A stretch of 64,000 nt of DNA from JANQOH01 sp965200095 (lineage in GTDB: Bacteria; Pseudomonadota; Alphaproteobacteria; UBA7887): positions 186,001 through 250,000 of the forward strand of contig OZ241350.1 in assembly GCA_965200095.1 (NCBI GenBank). Reading direction: 5' to 3'. Numbering within the stretch: position 1 is the first letter of the stretch; each line of letters opens with the position of its first letter. Made by a program: the position numbers and the translations under genes. Shown here piece by piece: positions 7,787-15,874 of the stretch. Below the pieces are notes generated by a model. That model was given only the letters and a program-made list of their open reading frames with translations. It did not search any database and was not told where the DNA came from.

Positions 7787-9214
7787 TCAGGCCGGCGGCG
7801 GGGCGGGGTCGCGGGGGACCATCGCGGCGAAATCGTGGGTCTGTTCGAACGCCGCGGCGGCGCGGATCAGCGAGTCCTCGCGGCGTGGCGGGGCGACCAT
7901 CTGAACGCCCACGGGACGCCCGTCCGCGGTCAGCGCGCAGGGAACGGAAAGCGCCGGACAGCCGGTGAGCGTTACCGCCGAACATACGAGAAGCCAGTCG
8001 ATATAGTCGCGCAGCGGGGCGCCGTCGATGCGGTCGGGCCAGCGGATCGTTTTGGGGAAGGGCGGCACGGCCGCCGCCGGGCACAGCAACAGCTCCCAGG
8101 TCTCGAAGAATTCGACCGCGCGGCGATAAATCTCCCCGCGGGCGCGCCGGGCGGCGACGATCTCCTCCACCTGCAACGCCTGGCCCGCCTCGATGTTCCA
8201 GGCGACCTCCCATTTCAGTTCGCGGCGGCGCTCCGCCAGCAAGGCGCCGTGCGACGCCGCGAAACCGAGCGCGCGCAACACGTGGAAACAGCGTTGCGCC
8301 TCGGCGAGATCGAAACATGTTTCCTCGACGGTCGCGCCCATGTCCGCGAACCGCGCAGCCGCCGCGCGCACCGCGTCGCGCACCTGCGGGTCGACCGGCG
8401 CGATGCCCTCGAGATCGGCGCTGAAAGCCACCCGCGCCGGCGTCTCCGGTTCGGCGGCGGCGCGCGCGTAAGGAGTCTCCGGCGCCTCGCGCGACAGGGG
8501 GTCGCCGGGGTGGAGCCCCGTCATGGCGTCGAGCATCAGCGCAGCGTCGCCCACATTGCGGGCCATCGGCCCGTGCACCGCCAGATCGCCGAACGGGAGG
8601 TCCGACGGCCCGTGCGCCACGCGCCCGGGGCTCGGGCGGATCCCGACCACGCCGCAGAAACTCGCCGGGTTGCGCAGCGACCCGCCGAGATCGCTGCCCG
8701 TCGCGAGCCATGCCTGGCCCGCGGCGAGCGCCGCCGCCGACCCTCCCGACGACCCGCCGGGAGTGAGATCGGTGCGCCAGGGGTTGCCGGTCGCGCCGAA
8801 GACCTCGTTGAAGGTCTGCGACCCGGCGCCGAATTCCGGCGTGTTCGACTTGCCGACGACGACGGCGCCGTTCGCCTCCAGCCTTTCGACCGTGAAGTCC
8901 GACCGTTCGGATACGTGGTCGGCATGGATCGGCGAGCCGAAGGTCGTGCGCACCCCCGCCACCTCCTCCAGGTCTTTCACGGCGATGGGAAGGCCCGCGA
9001 GCCAGTGCGACGGGGGGTCGTCCGGGGGCGCTTCCGCAAGGGCGCGGGCGCGCTCGCGGGCGCGCTCGAGGCACAGCGTGGGCATCGCGTTCAGGGCGCC
9101 GTCGGTTTCGGCGATGCGTTCGGCCGCGGCGTCGACGAGTTCCAGAGGCGAAACCTCGCCCTTGCGCAATGCGGCGACGGCGGCGCGGGCGCTCAGGCGG
9201 CACAGTTCGTTCAT
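7787..9214 (-). CDS. Amidase (amidase signature family)
   Basis: A 475-residue amidase-signature hydrolase. The Ser-cisSer-Lys triad is visible: Lys in LPIAVKDLEEV (residue ~85), the cis-Ser in PGGSSGGSAAALA and the nucleophile Ser in TGSDLGGSLRNPASFCG. AS enzymes hydrolyse aliphatic or aryl amides, carbamates and related bonds; a GatA role is unlikely because gatB/gatC are not adjacent and the C-terminal region (CPAAAVPPFPKTI) resembles stand-alone amidases. The start ATG at 9214 overlaps the TGA of xerD (ATGA), so the two genes are coupled. Substrate unknown. Confidence 0.88.
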   Translation of the reverse strand: MNELCRLSARAAVAALRKGEVSPLELVDAAAERIAETDGALNAMPTLCLERARERARALAEAPPDDPPSHWLAGLPIAVKDLEEVAGVRTTFGSPIHADHVSERSDFTVERLEANGAVVVGKSNTPEFGAGSQTFNEVFGATGNPWRTDLTPGGSSGGSAAALAAGQAWLATGSDLGGSLRNPASFCGVVGIRPSPGRVAHGPSDLPFGDLAVHGPMARNVGDAALMLDAMTGLHPGDPLSREAPETPYARAAAEPETPARVAFSADLEGIAPVDPQVRDAVRAAAARFADMGATVEETCFDLAEAQRCFHVLRALGFAASHGALLAERRRELKWEVAWNIEAGQALQVEEIVAARRARGEIYRRAVEFFETWELLLCPAAAVPPFPKTIRWPDRIDGAPLRDYIDWLLVCSAVTLTGCPALSVPCALTADGRPVGVQMVAPPRREDSLIRAAAAFEQTHDFAAMVPRDPAPPPA

Positions 9215-10092
9215 GGGCGGTCCGCTTCCGCTCCGGCAGGGCGCGCCAGGGGGTGGTGGCCGGCGACCAGCGCTTTCAGGCGTTCGGCCAGCACGTGGGT
9301 GTATATCTGGGTCGTGGAGATGTCGGCGTGTCCGAGCATGGTCTGGACGCTGCGCAGATCGGCGCCGTTGGCCAGCAGATGGCTGGCGAAGGCATGACGC
9401 AGGACATGCGGCGAGACGGCGGCGGGGTCGAGGCCGGCGTCGACGGCGAGCTCCTTGAGCAACTGCGCGAAACGGTGGCGCGTGAGATGGCCGGCGCCGC
9501 CGCGCGAGGGGAACAGCCAGGGCGAGACGCGGTTTCCGCCGAGAAAACGGTCGCGCACCGCCAGATATGCGGCGAGCGCTTCGGCGGCGGCGTCTCCCAC
9601 GGGCACGAAACGCTCCTTGTCGCCCTTGCCGCGCACGAGCAGCAGGCGCGAATCGCCGCCGATGGCGGCCATCGGCAGGCCGACCAGTTCGGACACGCGC
9701 AGCCCCGAAGCGTAGAGCGTCTCGACGAGCGCGACGAGGCGCACGCCGCGCGGTCCGGGCGCGGCGCGCGCGGCGTCGAGAAGACGCTCGACCTCGGCCT
9801 CGCCCAGGGTGCGCGGCAGGCGGCGGCCGGCGATGGGGGCGTCGATGGTCGCGCACGGGTCGTCGGCGCGCTGGCCCTCCGAAACGAGGAATCCGTAATA
9901 CTGGCGCAGACAGGACAGCCGCCGCGCCACCGTGCGCGCCGTCATGCCGCGCGCCTTCAGGCCGCGCAGATAGCGCGCAAGCGTGTCGTGATCGGCCGTG
10001 GCGAGGGCGCCGGCGGCGGCCTGCGCATCGCAGAGATCGCGCCGGTAGGCGGCTACCGTGTTGGCCGCGGCGCCGCGCTCGGCGACGAGCAT
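9211..10092 (-). CDS. xerD: Site-specific tyrosine recombinase XerD
   Basis: Chromosome-dimer resolution recombinase acting at dif with XerC. The C-terminal catalytic domain has all tyrosine-recombinase residues: Arg in ASGLRVSEL, Lys in GKGDKERFVP, His-x-x-Arg in HVLRHAFASHLL, His in MLGHADIST and Tyr in TQIYTHVL. The N-terminal SAM-like domain carries AAANTVAAYRRDL and MTARTVARRLSCLRQYY. The first canonical start is the ATG at 10092, but family members usually have about 12 more residues. An in-frame CTG at 10134 would give SAEPSVKAFLDMLVAERG and overlaps the upstream TGA, matching the overlap style elsewhere here, so the real start may be this CTG. xerD near aroK is usual in Alphaproteobacteria. 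Confidence 0.93.
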   Translation of the reverse strand: MLVAERGAAANTVAAYRRDLCDAQAAAGALATADHDTLARYLRGLKARGMTARTVARRLSCLRQYYGFLVSEGQRADDPCATIDAPIAGRRLPRTLGEAEVERLLDAARAAPGPRGVRLVALVETLYASGLRVSELVGLPMAAIGGDSRLLLVRGKGDKERFVPVGDAAAEALAAYLAVRDRFLGGNRVSPWLFPSRGGAGHLTRHRFAQLLKELAVDAGLDPAAVSPHVLRHAFASHLLANGADLRSVQTMLGHADISTTQIYTHVLAERLKALVAGHHPLARPAGAEADRP

Positions 10093-10130
10093 GTCGAGAA
10101 ACGCCTTGACCGACGGTTCGGCGGACGGGG

Positions 10131-11909
10131 TCAGGAGGCCGCCCCGGTCAACGCCTCGACGGCGACTGCGCGGGCGTCGTCCTCGAGATCGAATGCTCGC
10201 AGGACGCGGATAACCGCGCCGACCGCCACGGGGCCGGCGGCGGCGGGGCCGCCGTCGCCGAGGAGGATCAGGGCAAGCGTCAGCGCCTCGCCGACGCGGC
10301 CGGCGCGCGCCGCGTCGCGCATCCCGTAACGGAGGCCGATATTGGGAATGGCGGTCTCGACGAGCGCCGGTTCGTCGAGGAACGGAGCCCAGCCCTCGGC
10401 GCCGATGCGCTGTCCCGACGCATCGAGGACCATGAACGCGAGCTCCCCGAACGACGCGCGCGCGGAGGGGTCCATGTCGAGCGGCGCCGCGCGCCACCAC
10501 CGGGCAGCCGATTCCGCGTCCCAGACGATGTCGGCGCCGGCGGCGAGGACGAGCGGAAGGCTGCGCCAGATCGCCTCTTCCGCCGCCGCGTCGCCCGGCG
10601 CCGCGACGCCGAGAGCGCGGCGCCATGCGGCCGCCGCCTCGCCGTATCCGGCCGTCGCCAGGGCGCGCATCGCGGCCGGGGCGAACCATGCGAGACGCGG
10701 ATCCGGAGCGATGAGAAGCACGGTTTCCGCCGCCATGCGGGCGAGCGCCGGAAAGCCGGGCGCGGACGCTTCCGGCGTCTCGTCGCCGGCCCACAGCGCG
10801 GCGAGCGCCGCGGCGCGCCGCTCGTCCTCTCCGGCGGTCGCAGCCTGAAGGAACAGCCGCGCGCGCGCGCGCGCCTCCGATTCTTGCGCGTCGCTCCCGG
10901 TTTCCGTCTCGCCATCGCCGGCGACCGGATCCGCCGGACCGGCGGCGGCGCGGTAGGCGTCGGCGAGCTCGCGGCCCGAGAACGCGCCGAGGGCGGCGGC
11001 GCGTTCGGCCGCGGCGAGGCGCGTTTCGGCGGGCTGCGCCGGGTCGAGAGCAAGAGCGCGCGCCGCGGCGGCGGAAGCGGCGGCGGCGTGCTCCGGCGAC
11101 AGCGCCGCGCCGGCGGCGACGGTCGCGGCGTATCCCAAAGCGTCGTCGAGGACGGGCGCCGCTTCGGCGACTTGTCCCACGGCGCGCGCCGCGAGGCGCA
11201 GCCACGGCGCCTCGCCGTCTTCGGCGCGGTCGGCCAGCAACGCCAGGGCGAGGCCGGCGGCGGCGGTTTCGCCGCGGCGCGCGAGACACAGCACCAGCGC
11301 CTTGTTCCATCGGCGGTCCGGCTGCGCCGCAATGGCGGCGTCGGCGAGAGCGCAGGCGCGTTCGTTCTCGCCGCGCCAGAAGCGCGCTTCGGCGCGCGGC
11401 CACGGCGCCGCGGCGTCGCCGGCCGAATCGGCGATGCGCGCCGCCTCGTCGAACGCGCCGAGTCGCGACAGCAGGGCGATGCGGGCGCCGACGAACGCGC
11501 CTTCCGGCAGCGCGCCGGGCGGGGGCGCGCCGGGGGCTGCGAGAAGGCGCCGCATGAGGCTGCGCATGGCCGGGGACCGCGCGCCGGTCGGCAGGCGCTC
11601 GAGCAAACCGACGAGGCGGCGTCCGTCGCCGCGCCACAGGTCGCCGCCGAACGCCTGGGCCTCGGGCGCGAGACCCCCGGCGGCGTCGCCGCCCAGCGCG
11701 CCGAGCGATATCCCGTCCTCGCCCGCCTGCGGCGTCGGCGCCGCCTCCGGCGCCAGGCTCAACGGCGTTCCGGCCTCCGCGTCCGGGATGGGGGGGAGCG
11801 GCGGAACCGGCGGCGGCTCCTGCGCCGGCGCGGGAGAGAGCGCAGCGAGCCACAGCGCGGCGGCGAGCGCGGCCCGGCGCGGCGCCGTTTCAGCGCGGAA
11901 CGCGGACAT
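10131..11909 (-). CDS. Secreted alanine-rich helical-repeat protein, hypothetical
   Basis: A 592-residue protein of unknown function conserved in position between xerD and aroK in related bacteria. A signal peptide (RRAALAAALWLAALSPAPAQ) with cleavage after AQ is followed by a proline-rich linker (PPPVPPLPPIPDAE). The rest, residues ~60-590, is almost entirely alpha-helical and alanine-rich with a TPR-like helix-turn-helix rhythm (for example WPRAEARFWRGENERACALA). No enzymatic motif is evident. Periplasmic localisation is predicted. It overlaps the small membrane protein gene upstream by 20 bases and ends just before xerD, so the three form one transcription unit. Confidence 0.8.
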   Translation of the reverse strand: MSAFRAETAPRRAALAAALWLAALSPAPAQEPPPVPPLPPIPDAEAGTPLSLAPEAAPTPQAGEDGISLGALGGDAAGGLAPEAQAFGGDLWRGDGRRLVGLLERLPTGARSPAMRSLMRRLLAAPGAPPPGALPEGAFVGARIALLSRLGAFDEAARIADSAGDAAAPWPRAEARFWRGENERACALADAAIAAQPDRRWNKALVLCLARRGETAAAGLALALLADRAEDGEAPWLRLAARAVGQVAEAAPVLDDALGYAATVAAGAALSPEHAAAASAAAARALALDPAQPAETRLAAAERAAALGAFSGRELADAYRAAAGPADPVAGDGETETGSDAQESEARARARLFLQAATAGEDERRAAALAALWAGDETPEASAPGFPALARMAAETVLLIAPDPRLAWFAPAAMRALATAGYGEAAAAWRRALGVAAPGDAAAEEAIWRSLPLVLAAGADIVWDAESAARWWRAAPLDMDPSARASFGELAFMVLDASGQRIGAEGWAPFLDEPALVETAIPNIGLRYGMRDAARAGRVGEALTLALILLGDGGPAAAGPVAVGAVIRVLRAFDLEDDARAVAVEALTGAAS

Positions 11910-12030
11910 CCGGGAGCGGCTTTTCGATGAGCCTGGAAGGCGGCGGCGCGTCCCACGCGAGCAGATACCAGCCCCCGCCGGCGAGGAGAGCGACGGCCAG
12001 CAAAAGCGCCAGGCGTTTGACAGCGCGCAT
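11890..12030 (-). CDS. Small single-span membrane protein, hypothetical
   Basis: A 46-residue protein, MRAVKRLALLLAVALLAGGG followed by WYLLAW and a short polar tail (PPSRLIEKPLPDVRVPR). A single transmembrane helix occupies residues ~6-26. I chose the ATG at 12030 because a GGAG lies 5 bases upstream; an ATG at 12045 is in frame but has no visible ribosome site. The 3' end overlaps the following secreted-protein gene by 20 bases, indicating coupling. No family recognised. Confidence 0.6.
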   Translation of the reverse strand: MRAVKRLALLLAVALLAGGGWYLLAWDAPPPSRLIEKPLPDVRVPR

Positions 12031-12169
12031 GAGACTCCGGTTCATGCTATACGGCGGTAGTGGGCCGGCCGCGCAGCGTGCACAGGCAAGTGGACGGGAA
12101 GCATAAGGAAGAACGCCCGTCGGTTCAACGGATCGACGGCGCCCGGGCAGCGTCGGGAAGCTCGCGGTC

Positions 12170-12724
12170 ATGGACCTGAGCCCGCGGGCGTTCGCCGACG
12201 CCAACATCGCTCTTGTGGGAGCGATGGGCGCGGGCAAGACGTCGGTCGGGCGCCGGCTCGCGGATCGACTCGGCCTTGTCTTCATCGACGCCGACCGCGA
12301 GATCGAAGAGCGGACGGGGCTCGCGGTGTCGGAGATCTTCGAGCGGTGGGGCGAGGCGCGGTTCCGCGACCTGGAGCGCTGCCGGATCGCGGCGGCGCTC
12401 GAAAATTCGGGGCAGGTTCTGGCGACAGGCGGCGGGGCGTTTATGGACCTCCGGACGCGGCGGCGGATCGCGCAGCGCGCGGTGTCGGTGTGGCTGAAAG
12501 CCGATCTCGACGTGCTGGTGCGCCGGGTGTCGCGCCGCGGGACCCGCCCTCTGCTCGCGGAAGGAGACCCCCGCGCGGTGCTGGAATCGCTGATGGCGGT
12601 CCGCGACCCGGTCTATGCGCAAGCGGACGTCACCGTCGAAAGCCGCGACGCGCCCCATGAGGAAACGGTGGACGCCGTCATCGCCGCGCTGGCGGCGCGG
12701 CAATGCGGGCGGGGCTCCGGATGA
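12170..12724 (+). CDS. aroK: Shikimate kinase
   Basis: ATP-dependent phosphorylation of shikimate, step five of the chorismate pathway. The 184-residue protein has the Walker A loop GAMGAGKTSVGRRLA (residues ~16-30), the shikimate-binding DADREIEERTG, the GGG loop in ATGGGAFMD and the lid arginine region RRGTRPLL. A 12-residue N-terminal extension before the Walker A strand (MDLSPRAFADANIALVGAMG) is common in Alphaproteobacteria. It overlaps aroB by four bases (ATGA). The divergent region 12046-12169 separates it from the small membrane protein gene and presumably carries its promoter, although no strong hexamer pair stands out. Confidence 0.95.
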   Translation: MDLSPRAFADANIALVGAMGAGKTSVGRRLADRLGLVFIDADREIEERTGLAVSEIFERWGEARFRDLERCRIAAALENSGQVLATGGGAFMDLRTRRRIAQRAVSVWLKADLDVLVRRVSRRGTRPLLAEGDPRAVLESLMAVRDPVYAQADVTVESRDAPHEETVDAVIAALAARQCGRGSG

Positions 12725-13848
12725 ACCGCGTCGCCGACCGGGAGGCGACGGTGCGCGTCGCGCTCGGCGCGCGGAGCTACGATGTAGTTATCGGCGCCGG
12801 GGCGCTCGACCGCGCCGGCGCGCTGCTGGCGTCGGCGGTTCCCGGACGGCGGGCGGCGGTGGTCAGCGACCCGCGGGTCGCGGGGCTCTACCTCGAGCGC
12901 CTGCGGTCGAGTCTCGAAGACGCGGGGTTCGTCACGACGGCGCATCTCGTGCCCGAGGGCGAGGCGGCGAAATCATGGGAGTCGCTCGGGCGGCTGCTCG
13001 AGGAGCTGCTCGCGACGCGCATCGACCGCGACGCGACGGTAGTGGCGCTGGGCGGCGGGGCGGTGGGCGACCTCGCCGGCGCGGCGGCGGCGCTGGCGCT
13101 GCGGGGCGTCGGCTTCGTCCAGGCGCCGACGACGCTGCTGGCGCAGATCGACAGTTCGGTGGGGGGCAAGACGGGGGTCAATTCGGCGCACGGCAAGAAT
13201 CTCATCGGAGCGTTCCACCAGCCGCGGCTGGTGATCGCCGACACCGACGCGCTGGACACCCTGGCGCCGCGCGAATTGCGGGCGGGCTATGCGGAATGCG
13301 TGAAATACGCGCTCATCGACGATGCGGCGTTCTTCGCATGGCTGGAGGCGAAGGCGGAACGGCTTCTCGCCGGCGCGCCGGCCGAGCGCACTCGCGCCAT
13401 CGCCGCCTGCTGCGCGGCGAAAGCCCGGCTCGTCGCCGAGGACGAGCGCGAGGCGGGGCGGCGGGCGCTTCTCAATCTGGGGCATACGTTCGGGCACGCG
13501 CTGGAGGCGGCGGCCGGGTATGACGGCGCCCTCGTGCATGGCGAGGCGGTCGCGATGGGGACGGCGATGGCGTTCGACCTGTCGGTGCGGCTGGGCTTCT
13601 GCGCGGAGGCGGAGCGCGAGCGGGTGCTTGCGCATTTCGCGCAGGTCGGGCTGCCGCGCACGCCGCCGCCGGCGCTTGCGGCGGGCTGGAGCGCACGCGG
13701 GCTGCTGGAGCGTATGGCGAACGACAAGAAGGCGCGGGACGGGCGGCCGACCTTCGTGCTGGCGCGTGGGGTGGGCCGGGCGTTCCTGCATCGCGGCGCG
13801 CCGGAGGCGGAGGTGCTGGCGACGCTGGAGGCGGCGCTTGCGACCTGA
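12721..13848 (+). CDS. aroB: 3-Dehydroquinate synthase
   Basis: NAD- and metal-dependent cyclisation of DAHP to 3-dehydroquinate, the second step of the shikimate pathway. The 375-residue protein shows DATVVALGGGAVGDLAGAAA (NAD-binding), APTTLLAQIDSSVGGKTGVN, YAECVKYALI, the metal-ligand His motif LGHTFGHALE and VHGEAVAMGT. I chose the ATG at 12721 over the earlier GTG-type start at 12703 because it overlaps the aroK TGA and gives the normal N-terminus. Followed 12 bases later by a CNNM transporter gene, a conserved arrangement. Confidence 0.95.
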   Translation: MNRVADREATVRVALGARSYDVVIGAGALDRAGALLASAVPGRRAAVVSDPRVAGLYLERLRSSLEDAGFVTTAHLVPEGEAAKSWESLGRLLEELLATRIDRDATVVALGGGAVGDLAGAAAALALRGVGFVQAPTTLLAQIDSSVGGKTGVNSAHGKNLIGAFHQPRLVIADTDALDTLAPRELRAGYAECVKYALIDDAAFFAWLEAKAERLLAGAPAERTRAIAACCAAKARLVAEDEREAGRRALLNLGHTFGHALEAAAGYDGALVHGEAVAMGTAMAFDLSVRLGFCAEAERERVLAHFAQVGLPRTPPPALAAGWSARGLLERMANDKKARDGRPTFVLARGVGRAFLHRGAPEAEVLATLEAALAT

Positions 13849-13860
13849 AGGACCTGAAAG

Positions 13861-15126
13861 ATGACCGCCGCTATCCTGTTCACCCTTGCCGCAATCCTGG
13901 CGCTGTTGCTGCTTTCGGCGTTTTTCTCGGGGTCGGAGACGGCGCTGACGGCCGCGTCGCGGTCGCGCCTCCATCAGCTCGCCGAACGCGGCGACCGCGG
14001 CGCGCGCCAGGCGGTGCGGCTGATCGAGCGGCGGGAGCTGCTGATCGGCGCGATTCTCCTCGGCAACAACGCGGTGAACATCCTCGCCTCGGCGCTCGCC
14101 ACGAGTCTGACCATCGGGTTGTTCGGCGAACCGGGCGTGGCCTATGCGACGGTGGCGATGACGGCGCTGGTCTATCTGTTCGCCGAAGTGTTGCCGAAGA
14201 CCTGGGCGATCCGTCACGCCGACCGCGCGGCCCTCGCGGTGGCGCCGGCGTTGCGCGCGCCGGTGGCGGTGCTGGCGCCGGTAAGCCGGTCGGCGAGCGT
14301 GCTCGCGGACTGGATAATCGGACTGGCCGGGCGGCCCGCGGCGGGCGCGCTGTCCACGGCGGACGAACTGCGCGGCCTGTTCGACCTGCGGGCGCGCGAG
14401 GGGCTGGTGCGCAAGGACTATCGCGACATGCTGCGCAGCATCCTCGACCTGGCCGATGTCGAGGTGGGCGAGATCATGACCCACCGCAAGAACATGACCG
14501 CCGCGGACGCCGATCTTCCGGCGTCGGAACTGGCGTCGTTCGTGCTGGCGAGCCCGTTCACCCGGGTGCCGCTGTGGCGCGGCGACCCGGACAACATCGT
14601 CGGGGTGTTGCACGCCAAGGCGCTGTTGCAGGCGCTGCGCGGCGGCGACGGCGGCGCGGGGGAGGCCGATGTCGTGGCGCTGGCGCATGAGCCGATCTTC
14701 GTTCCCGACACGACCAGCCTTGCGGAACAGCTGGCGGCGTTTCGCGCCCGGCGCGAGCATTTCGCCCTGGTGGTGGACGAATACGGCGCGTTGCAGGGGC
14801 TCGTCACCCTTGAGGATATCCTCGAGGAGATCGTGGGCGACATCAGCGACGAATACGATCGCCCGGCGAGCGGCATCCGGCGCCAGTCCGACGGGTCCTT
14901 CGTGGTCGACGGCGAGGTGACGATCCGCGATTTGAACCGGGCGCTCGACACCCGTCTGCCGGACGAGGAGGCGGCGACGGCGGCGGGTCTGGTGCTCGAT
15001 CTCGCGGAAACGATCCCGCAGATCGGCGAGACATACGCCATCGACGGTCACGTCTTCGAAGTGGTGGGGCGGGAGGACAACCGCATCGCCCGGTTGCGTC
15101 TGACGCGGCGCAAGCCCGAAGGGTGA
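13861..15126 (+). CDS. CNNM/CorB-type transporter with CBS domains (HlyC/CorC family)
   Basis: A 421-residue inner-membrane protein: DUF21/CNNM transmembrane domain (residues ~1-190) with FFSGSETALTAASRSRLHQLA and GNNAVNILASALAT, tandem CBS domains (~200-325) with IMTHRKNM and FALVVDEYGALQGLVTLEDI, then a CorC/HlyC C-terminal domain (FVVDGEVTIRDLNRAL). CNNM proteins move Mg2+ or regulate its transport, gated by ATP-Mg at the CBS pair. A hemolysin role implied by the older name is not supported. It follows aroB by 12 bases and ends shortly before the tRNA on the opposite strand. Confidence 0.92.
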   Translation: MTAAILFTLAAILALLLLSAFFSGSETALTAASRSRLHQLAERGDRGARQAVRLIERRELLIGAILLGNNAVNILASALATSLTIGLFGEPGVAYATVAMTALVYLFAEVLPKTWAIRHADRAALAVAPALRAPVAVLAPVSRSASVLADWIIGLAGRPAAGALSTADELRGLFDLRAREGLVRKDYRDMLRSILDLADVEVGEIMTHRKNMTAADADLPASELASFVLASPFTRVPLWRGDPDNIVGVLHAKALLQALRGGDGGAGEADVVALAHEPIFVPDTTSLAEQLAAFRARREHFALVVDEYGALQGLVTLEDILEEIVGDISDEYDRPASGIRRQSDGSFVVDGEVTIRDLNRALDTRLPDEEAATAAGLVLDLAETIPQIGETYAIDGHVFEVVGREDNRIARLRLTRRKPEG

Positions 15127-15139
15127 AGCGTCGGCGCGA

Positions 15140-15214
15140 TGGTGGGCGCGGCTGGGATCGAACCAGCGACCCCCACGATGTCAACGTGGTGCTCTTCCGC
15201 TGAGCTACGCGCCC
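15140..15214 (-). tRNA. tRNA-Val (anticodon GAC)
   Basis: On the minus strand the 75-nt gene folds as a cloverleaf. The acceptor stem pairs GGGCGCG with CGCGCCC, the D arm is TAGCTCAGCGGAAGAGCA, and the anticodon stem CCACG/CGTGG encloses loop TTGACAT with anticodon GAC. A short variable loop precedes the T arm with GGTTCGATCC. The discriminator is A and the CCA end is encoded (15140-15142). GAC reads GUC/GUU valine codons. Confidence 0.96.
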
Positions 15215-15229
15215 TGTTGCGAGGCGCAC

Positions 15230-15256
15230 CCTATACGCCTGCGCGCCGGGCGGCAA
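15230..15256 (-). promoter_or_regulatory. Putative tRNA-Val promoter
   Basis: Minus-strand TTGCCG (15251-15256) and TATAGG (15230-15235) with 15-base spacing lie 16 bases upstream of the mature tRNA 5' end. The spacing is short, so this is only a plausible call. Confidence 0.35.
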
Positions 15257-15290
15257 GCGGTCGCCGCCGCCCGCGGGGCCGCGGACGGGC

Positions 15291-15339
15291 TTGACGGGAT
15301 CCACGCGGCGGTATAATCATATCTAACATCACTGATGTT
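15291..15339 (+). promoter_or_regulatory. Upstream promoter and operator-like palindrome of the DUF7662/PIN module
   Basis: TTGACG (15291-15296) and a perfect TATAAT (15312-15317) are 15 bases apart. Immediately downstream is the perfect palindrome AACATCA-C-TGATGTT (15325-15339), placed where an antitoxin-type autorepressor would bind. The stretch is clearly AT-richer than its surroundings. Confidence 0.45.
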
Positions 15340-15388
15340 TTCATGGAGGTCGACTCGAAGCCGATTCCGGCGCTGGAGCGGAATGGGC

Positions 15389-15424
15389 TTGACAAGAGGG
15401 TTGTTTTGAGAATATGATATATTC
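15389..15424 (+). promoter_or_regulatory. Proximal promoter of the DUF7662/PIN module with overlapping palindrome
   Basis: Consensus TTGACA (15389-15394) and TATGAT (15413-15418) are separated by 18 bases. The -10 is embedded in the palindrome GAATAT-GAT-ATATTC (15410-15424), a candidate repressor site. Transcription would begin about 27 bases before the ATG at 15452. Confidence 0.6.
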
Positions 15425-15451
15425 TGTATGAGTGATGAGTGAGGGTTGCCG

Positions 15452-15868
15452 ATGTCGAAATATGCCCCGCTGGCCGCGCACCTGAAGGAATCGGAACGCG
15501 ATTCGGTCGCCATGAGCTTCAAGGAGGTCGAAGCGGCGCTCGGCGCGCCGTTGCCCCCGTCGGCCTACAGGCACCGCTCCTGGTGGTCGAACAACCCGAA
15601 CAACAATACGAGCACCCGCGCCTGGCTGGACGCGGGTTACAAGGCGACGGAGGTGGACATGAAAAACCGCAAGCTTTCCTTTCGCAAGGCCCCGCCCGAA
15701 GGGCTGACATATCCTTTCCCGGCGCCCTCCGGGGGCGCGGGAGTGGCGGAGGCTCCGGCGGCGGTTCTCGCGCCCGCGCCGCCGGGCGCCCTTGCGGGCA
15801 CGGTGACGGTGATGGCCGGCACGGACCTGACCGATCCGCTGGACGAGAAATGGGAGGCGGCGGAATAG
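15452..15868 (+). CDS. DUF7662 domain protein, probable antitoxin
   Basis: A 138-residue protein. Residues 1-~75 form a DUF7662-like domain (MSKYAPLAAHLKESERDSVA, then SFKEVEAALGAPLPPSA, HRSWWSNNPNNN and TRAWLDAGYKATEVDM), a family thought to bind DNA. A proline/alanine linker (~80-115) leads to GTVTVMAGTDLTDPLDEKWE at the C-terminus, resembling the tails of antitoxins that wrap around PIN-domain toxins. The PIN gene starts 6 bases downstream. ATG 15452 has GAGGG at proper spacing; the longer TTG start at 15446 is less likely. Two promoters with palindromes upstream fit autoregulation. The antitoxin role is inferred from context and tail. Confidence 0.72.
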   Translation: MSKYAPLAAHLKESERDSVAMSFKEVEAALGAPLPPSAYRHRSWWSNNPNNNTSTRAWLDAGYKATEVDMKNRKLSFRKAPPEGLTYPFPAPSGGAGVAEAPAAVLAPAPPGALAGTVTVMAGTDLTDPLDEKWEAAE

Positions 15869-15874
15869 TCCGCC

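Noticed and set aside
9211..10092. xerD as a mobile-element integrase
   Set aside because: It matches housekeeping XerD in length and motifs and lies in its usual place near aroK.
15140..15214. tRNA-Val as an integration (att) site for the neighbouring toxin-antitoxin module
   Set aside because: Integrases use the 3' end of tRNA genes, which here faces the CNNM gene; the module is on the 5' side, no repeat of the tRNA 3' end is seen and no integrase is adjacent.
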